DNA of 64,000 nt from Sipunculus nudus (Eukaryota > Annelida > Sipuncula > Golfingiida > Sipunculidae): the NCBI GenBank assembly GCA_026874595.1, contig CM049308.1:81144124-81208123 (forward strand), written 5' to 3'. Positions 51,601 through 57,600 of the stretch are shown here, in pieces. Every line of letters starts with the position of its first letter. Within the stretch, counting starts at the first letter, position 1. The position numbers and the translations under genes were made by a program. The notes under the pieces are model-generated. The model worked only from the letters and a program-made list of their open reading frames with translations. It did no database searches and was not told where the DNA came from.

Positions 51601-54600
51601 GAACTGCAAGGCTAAAATGTATAAATCATAAAATAACCTAATAAGTAAATCTGTGTTTTATAATTCAGTTTACACTGTGTACAAAGTAGTGGATAACGCT
51701 GCTGCAGCAGGACCCAGAGAATCTATCTATTTTCATCCTTGACCCTGGAAACTCACAGACGCTGCAATATATCCCAGGTTTAGTACCATGGTATGCTCTT
51801 GTATCCGAACACACGTTCTGTTTGTGACAAATATCACACACGGCAACCTTGTATCTATACACGTAGCTGGTTGACTGACTGAAGATCAATGTATGAAGCC
51901 CTATGAGCGCTCCAGTTGGTGGAGTCTAGGACCCATTCCCTGGGTGTTCCCTAGGTGTAATTTTGAAAGTTTTAAGAACCATAATGCCACCAAGCCAAGC
52001 AATAAGCCAATCAAGTGGCCAACAAGCCAAGGGAACAAGGAGGGTAGACGGAGGAGAACCCACAAACACAAATGTGGAAGCCCGAGCATCCCTGAAAAAG
52101 CGCAAAAGCTCGGACCACGCCCACCAGAATCTCCTGCCAAGACACTTGCTATGTATATCGATAATATCGTCAGTAGCCAACATATAACTGGTCTGATGCA
52201 GTCTAGTCTAAGCATTGCATGACTGTACCGATCTGACGATCAGATTTACAAATATAAGAAATTCTTTTGATTATAGTTAATAATTACACATCATTTACTG
52301 CCAAACAGTTAATCTCATGACAAAAAGATTTCATACTATCATTCAGAGTTTAAGTTTAGTTATATTTAAACTGTTTTTACCATTTGACATCATCAGTGTG
52401 GCCCAGGTAGTGTCGCTGCATCTGTTCTTCTACATTATAGAGTACCACCACACCGGCCACAAAGTACACAATCTCTCCCGTCGGCAACAGGTACAAGTTA
52501 CATCTTGTGTCCTTTCCTCGATACCCGTAGCTGACTTTGTTAAGGAGAAGATGCTCAAGATGTGTGAATATTTCTATAAGATTTCAGGAATTACATCAAT
52601 GTTTTAGCCCTCACGCTAGGACAGCAAATTTAGTGCCATATGAAATCTGCCACCACTTTAAAAGAACAATGGGCAGAGCCTTACTCACAGCAAATACAAA
52701 GCATAAGAAACCATTAGTGATATGACATTTTTGTTGCATGTTTTGTGTATGTTTTTATTTATGGAGTGTGTGTTTGTGTGTGTGTGAGAGAGAGAGACAG
52801 GATTACCAGAAATTTTCAAGTTTCATTAATCATTTTAGTGTTTGATATAGCTATTTGCTGTTGAACAACTGCATTAGATATTGTTAAAATCAGATAACTG
52901 CTTTGCAAAATATATTTGTACATGTATATTTCTCTTTCATAATATTTCACCACAGATTTTGACTGAAATAGCATGTCCCAATCTAGGGATGCTTTTTACA
53001 CTTATGTGGTCAAAACAACAGGGACATGCCTCCAGTTATTAAATTGAAACAGTTAGTGACCAGCTATTATACAGCACAAAGGATACACCCATTCAAGCTT
53101 GAGCTTCTCCTGTGGTGGTGCCCCCTGCTCAGGATTCTGGAAATCAACCACATCTGATGGGGCATACATGTTGACTGCCCTTCCTCGCAGGTGCATCTTC
53201 ACCAGTCCTTCCTCTGTAAACATAAAGGTGAACCATGGGTCAAGACACTCAGCTGACAATCTGAGCTAAGAGTGAATACATCCAAAAGAAGAAATCTTAT
53301 TCACTATTACTCAAAACAGGTGAACAATTGCAATTGCTGCTTGCAATTCACTGTATCCACAACTCTACATACACTGACAAAGGGAAATTTCAGTTTTAGA
53401 GGTTTACACCAAAGGTAAAGAATTATCCTTAGAAATCTCTAACCAATTCGGAACTGATAATACAATTTCACTTTTTTGAAGATATCATCTTTTAAAGATC
53501 TTTAGTTTTTGTAAAAATTTTGCAACAATGCTATAATGGGCATCCTTGGCTGCCACATGAACTCAGTTGTGTGAAAATGAAAAAAAAAAACAAAAACTTA
53601 CAAACTTTATTTGACATTGTTTTTCCCCCCAACATATCCCTCAAGAATGGTATGAAATTAAATTTTGGTTTAAGAAAAATGATTTTAAATTGATATTCAG
53701 ATGAAATCAATTCAACCATAACTACGCTAATCTTACCTTGGTTGAATGAAGCTTCTCTAGAGCTGGAAAAGAAAAGAGAAACATTATACGAAATGATTTT
53801 TCAATATTAAAGTTCATGATAGATAATAAAAGATAAAAAAAAAAAATTCATTCATCTCTATACATGATATACAATAGTATGTTGTTCATGTATGATGCCA
53901 TCTCAGTAAGAAATCCTACTATAATTTGAGGATTTGGGCATGGTCCAAAAAACATCATTCTGCTCTAAACTTTTCCTTTTCATGTATCCTTGCCACCAAC
54001 TTTCTCAGCAAGATAGATTTGTGCCTGGACGCTGTTCTCAGAGTACTTGTGTCTAATCTCAGTGTCATTATTGAACCCTGACAGGTTTATTTCTCACACT
54101 TTCTCCAACTCGCTTATGGGGCCTGCCATTTTGTGGACATACTAAAAACTGGTTGTCTTGGGTCACATGTTGAAATTATGGTTACACCGCTGGTATTGTA
54201 CTGGCACAATAATTTATAAACAATTTACACATTAAGGCAAATTTCAGTCAATGCAGACAGGAAACACTTATATTTCTTATTTCTGAGGAGTTATACGGTC
54301 ATTGCATATTTGCAAGGATTTCTGCCAAGGCAAAGCATTTGAAATGCATGTCTTCAGTAGTGTCATCTGATTGGTCAAAAGAACAATAGGCTTTCACTGC
54401 AAATTAAACACTGTAACAAACCAGAAGGCATGACTCAAGATTTGCATATTTAACCACCTTACAAAAATTCCCTGTATATCGACCATTACCAAGCAACATT
54501 TACAACAAATTTAAAATATAAACAAATGAAACAGAACCAAACACAGCCGTCCCATATATAAAGCATAAGCAGACTGGAGAATAAGAGGCACTGTAGCCAC

Positions 54601-57600
54601 AACTATTTACCGTCGGCGAGTCGGGCTGATGGGGTCATGCCTGGATGTATGTAGACTGGCTACTGAACCACTTAGTCTACAAGAACACAAGGAATCATGC
54701 AAAATGGTGCTGCCAACTCAAGCAGTCAACCAAAAACAGTCTGGGAACCTACATAAAATAAATATACTTGTGTTAGACTCAAGTTTAAGTTAAAACAGAC
54801 TACACATGCACAAACATAGTAACATATTACTCTGTGTGTAATATTCTATTCAGGTCTTGTGTTAGAAATACATACTAGACTGCCTATATGTGAACTACAA
54901 AAGTACTATATATGTATCCAATTCATTTACAGCACAAGATGTAAAAAGTAATATTTTAGTCACAATGGAAGTGTATAGTGTAAATGAATTTGCTATTTTT
55001 CCTACAATGCACATTTATGACAGTAATGTGACAAGAGATGAACACTTGTTCATTCTGACCTCTACAATTGTAATAACACTGAGAAAAAGGTAAAAGCAAA
55101 GGGTAACTACAATGAACATGCAGTAATTGGCTTTCTGACAGTCTTTACTTCTTCCCAAACCATTAACCCCTTGCAAAAATATACAATTAATTTTCAAGGA
55201 CCCTGAACCAATCTTTCAGTTATACATGTACATCTGTTGGTGAAAGACCACTAATTTGTACACAACCATCAAATGTACCAATTCTTTTTAAATTTCCAGT
55301 CTATTGTTTTATCAAAGAGATCTAACCTTGGTTTACATTCTCTACAGTAGTGTCACTTTAAACATCATATACATTGAAACCTGTCTTATAAGACAAGTCA
55401 ATTACAACCAATGTGGATGCTTTTAGTGCACTTAGGAGAGGTCTTCATAGACAGGTGTCTTATCAGACAGGTAAATTACAACCAATGTGGATGATTTTGG
55501 TTCACTGAGGGGTGGTCTTCATTGACAGGTGGTATAATTAGACAGTCTCTAACAAGTCCCCCTTTACCAGACTTTGGGTCTATTCACTATTTGTATTGGA
55601 TGTCATGGATGTTACTCTGCCATTAAAAAATTAACTGACTATCAACAGGTGTGGTAGTATGTACTTAATTACATAGCTGGTGAAAGGGTATATATGTTCT
55701 AAAAGCACATTTATCAGGGATGAGGGGTATAGTGCAAGATTTATCATGTAAAAGCATCAGGTCATTATGAATGGTTACTTAAGGTCACAGAAACATACAG
55801 CGTAAGGTCATTATGAATGGTGACTTAAGGTCACAGAAACATACAGCATCAGGTCATTATGAATGGTGACTTGAGGTCACAGAAACATACAGTGTCAGGT
55901 CATTATGAATTGTGACTTGAGGTCACAAACATACAGCGTCAGGTCATTATGAATGGTGACTTGAGGTCACAGAAACATATAGCATCAGGTCATTATGAAT
56001 GGTGACTTGAGTTCAAAGCAACAACTAGCGTGAGGTCATTATAAATGGTGACTTGAGGTCACAGAAACATACAGCGTGAGGTCATTATGAATGGTGACTT
56101 CAGGTCTGAGAAAGATCTAGGGTCACATCATTATAAATGCATGGTGACTGCAAGTCACAGAAACATCCCGTGTAAGTTCATAATAAATGGTGATGCCAAG
56201 TAACAGACACATCAAGTGTCAGGTCATTTGATTATGAATGGTGACTTGAGGTCACAGAAACATATAGCATCAGGTCATTATGAATGGTGACTTGAGGTCA
56301 CAGAAACATCTACTGTCAGGTCATTATAAATGGTAACTTGAGGTCACAGAACCATACAGCGTCAGGTCATTATGAATTGTGACTTGAGGTCACAGAAACA
56401 TACAGTGTCAGGTCATTATGAATTGTGACTTGAGGTCACAGAAACATACAGCATCAGGTCATTATGAATGGTGAATTGAGGTCACAGAAACATACAGCAT
56501 CAGATCATAATGAATGGTGACTTGAGGTCACAGAAACATACAGCGTCAGGTCATTATGAATTGTGACTTGAGGTCACAGAAACATACAGCGTCAGGTCAT
56601 AATGAATGGTGACTTGAGGTCACAGAAACATACTGCGTCAGGTCATTATGAATTGTGACTTGAGGTCACAGAAACATACAGCGTCAGGTCATAATGAATG
56701 GTGACTTGAGGTCACAGAAACATACAGCGTCAGGTCATTATGAATGGTGACTTGAGGTCACAGAAACATCTACTGTCAGGTCATTATAAATGGTAACTTG
56801 AGGTCACAGAACCATACAGCGTCAGGTCATTATGAATTGTGACTTGAGGTCACAGAAACATACAGTGTCAGGTCATTATGAATGGTGACTTGAGGTCACA
56901 GAAACATACAGCATCAGGTCATTATGAATGGTGACTTGAGGTCACAGAAACATACAGCGTCAGGTCATAATGAATGGTGACTTGAGGTCACACAAACATA
57001 CAGCGTCAGGTCATTATGAATGGTGAATTGAGGTCACAGAAACATACAGCGTCAGGTCATTATGAATGGTGACTTGAGGTCACAGAAACATATAGCATCA
57101 GGTCATTATGAACCGTGACTTGAGTTCAAAGCAACAACTAGCGTGAGGTCATTATAAATGGTGACTTGAGGTCACAAAAACATACAGCGTGAGGTCATTA
57201 TGAATGGTGACTTCAGGTCTGAGAAAGATCTAGGGTCACATCATTATAAATGCATGGTGACTTCAAGTCACAGAAACATCCCGTGTAAGTTCATAATAAA
57301 TGGTGGTGCCAAGTAACAGACACATCAAGTGTCAGGTCATTTGATTATGAATGGTGACTTGAGGTCACAGAAACATATAGCATCAGGTCATTATGAATGG
57401 TGACTTGAGGTCACAGAAACATCTACTGTCAGGTCATTATAAATGGTAACTTGAGGTCACAGAAACATACAGCATCAGATCATAATGAATGGTGACTTGA
57501 GGTCACAGAAACATACAGCGTCAGGTCATTATGAATGGTGACTTGAGGTCACAGAAACATACAGCGTCAGGTCATTATGAATTGTGACTTGAGGTCACAG

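Noticed and set aside
54611-54655. Alternative acceptor TTCAG within the 66-base EML exon, or a start at ATGACCCCATC
   Set aside because: The downstream acceptor leads to an in-frame TGA when joined to the upstream exon. The upstream acceptor TTCTTGTAG gives a fully open exon in phase.
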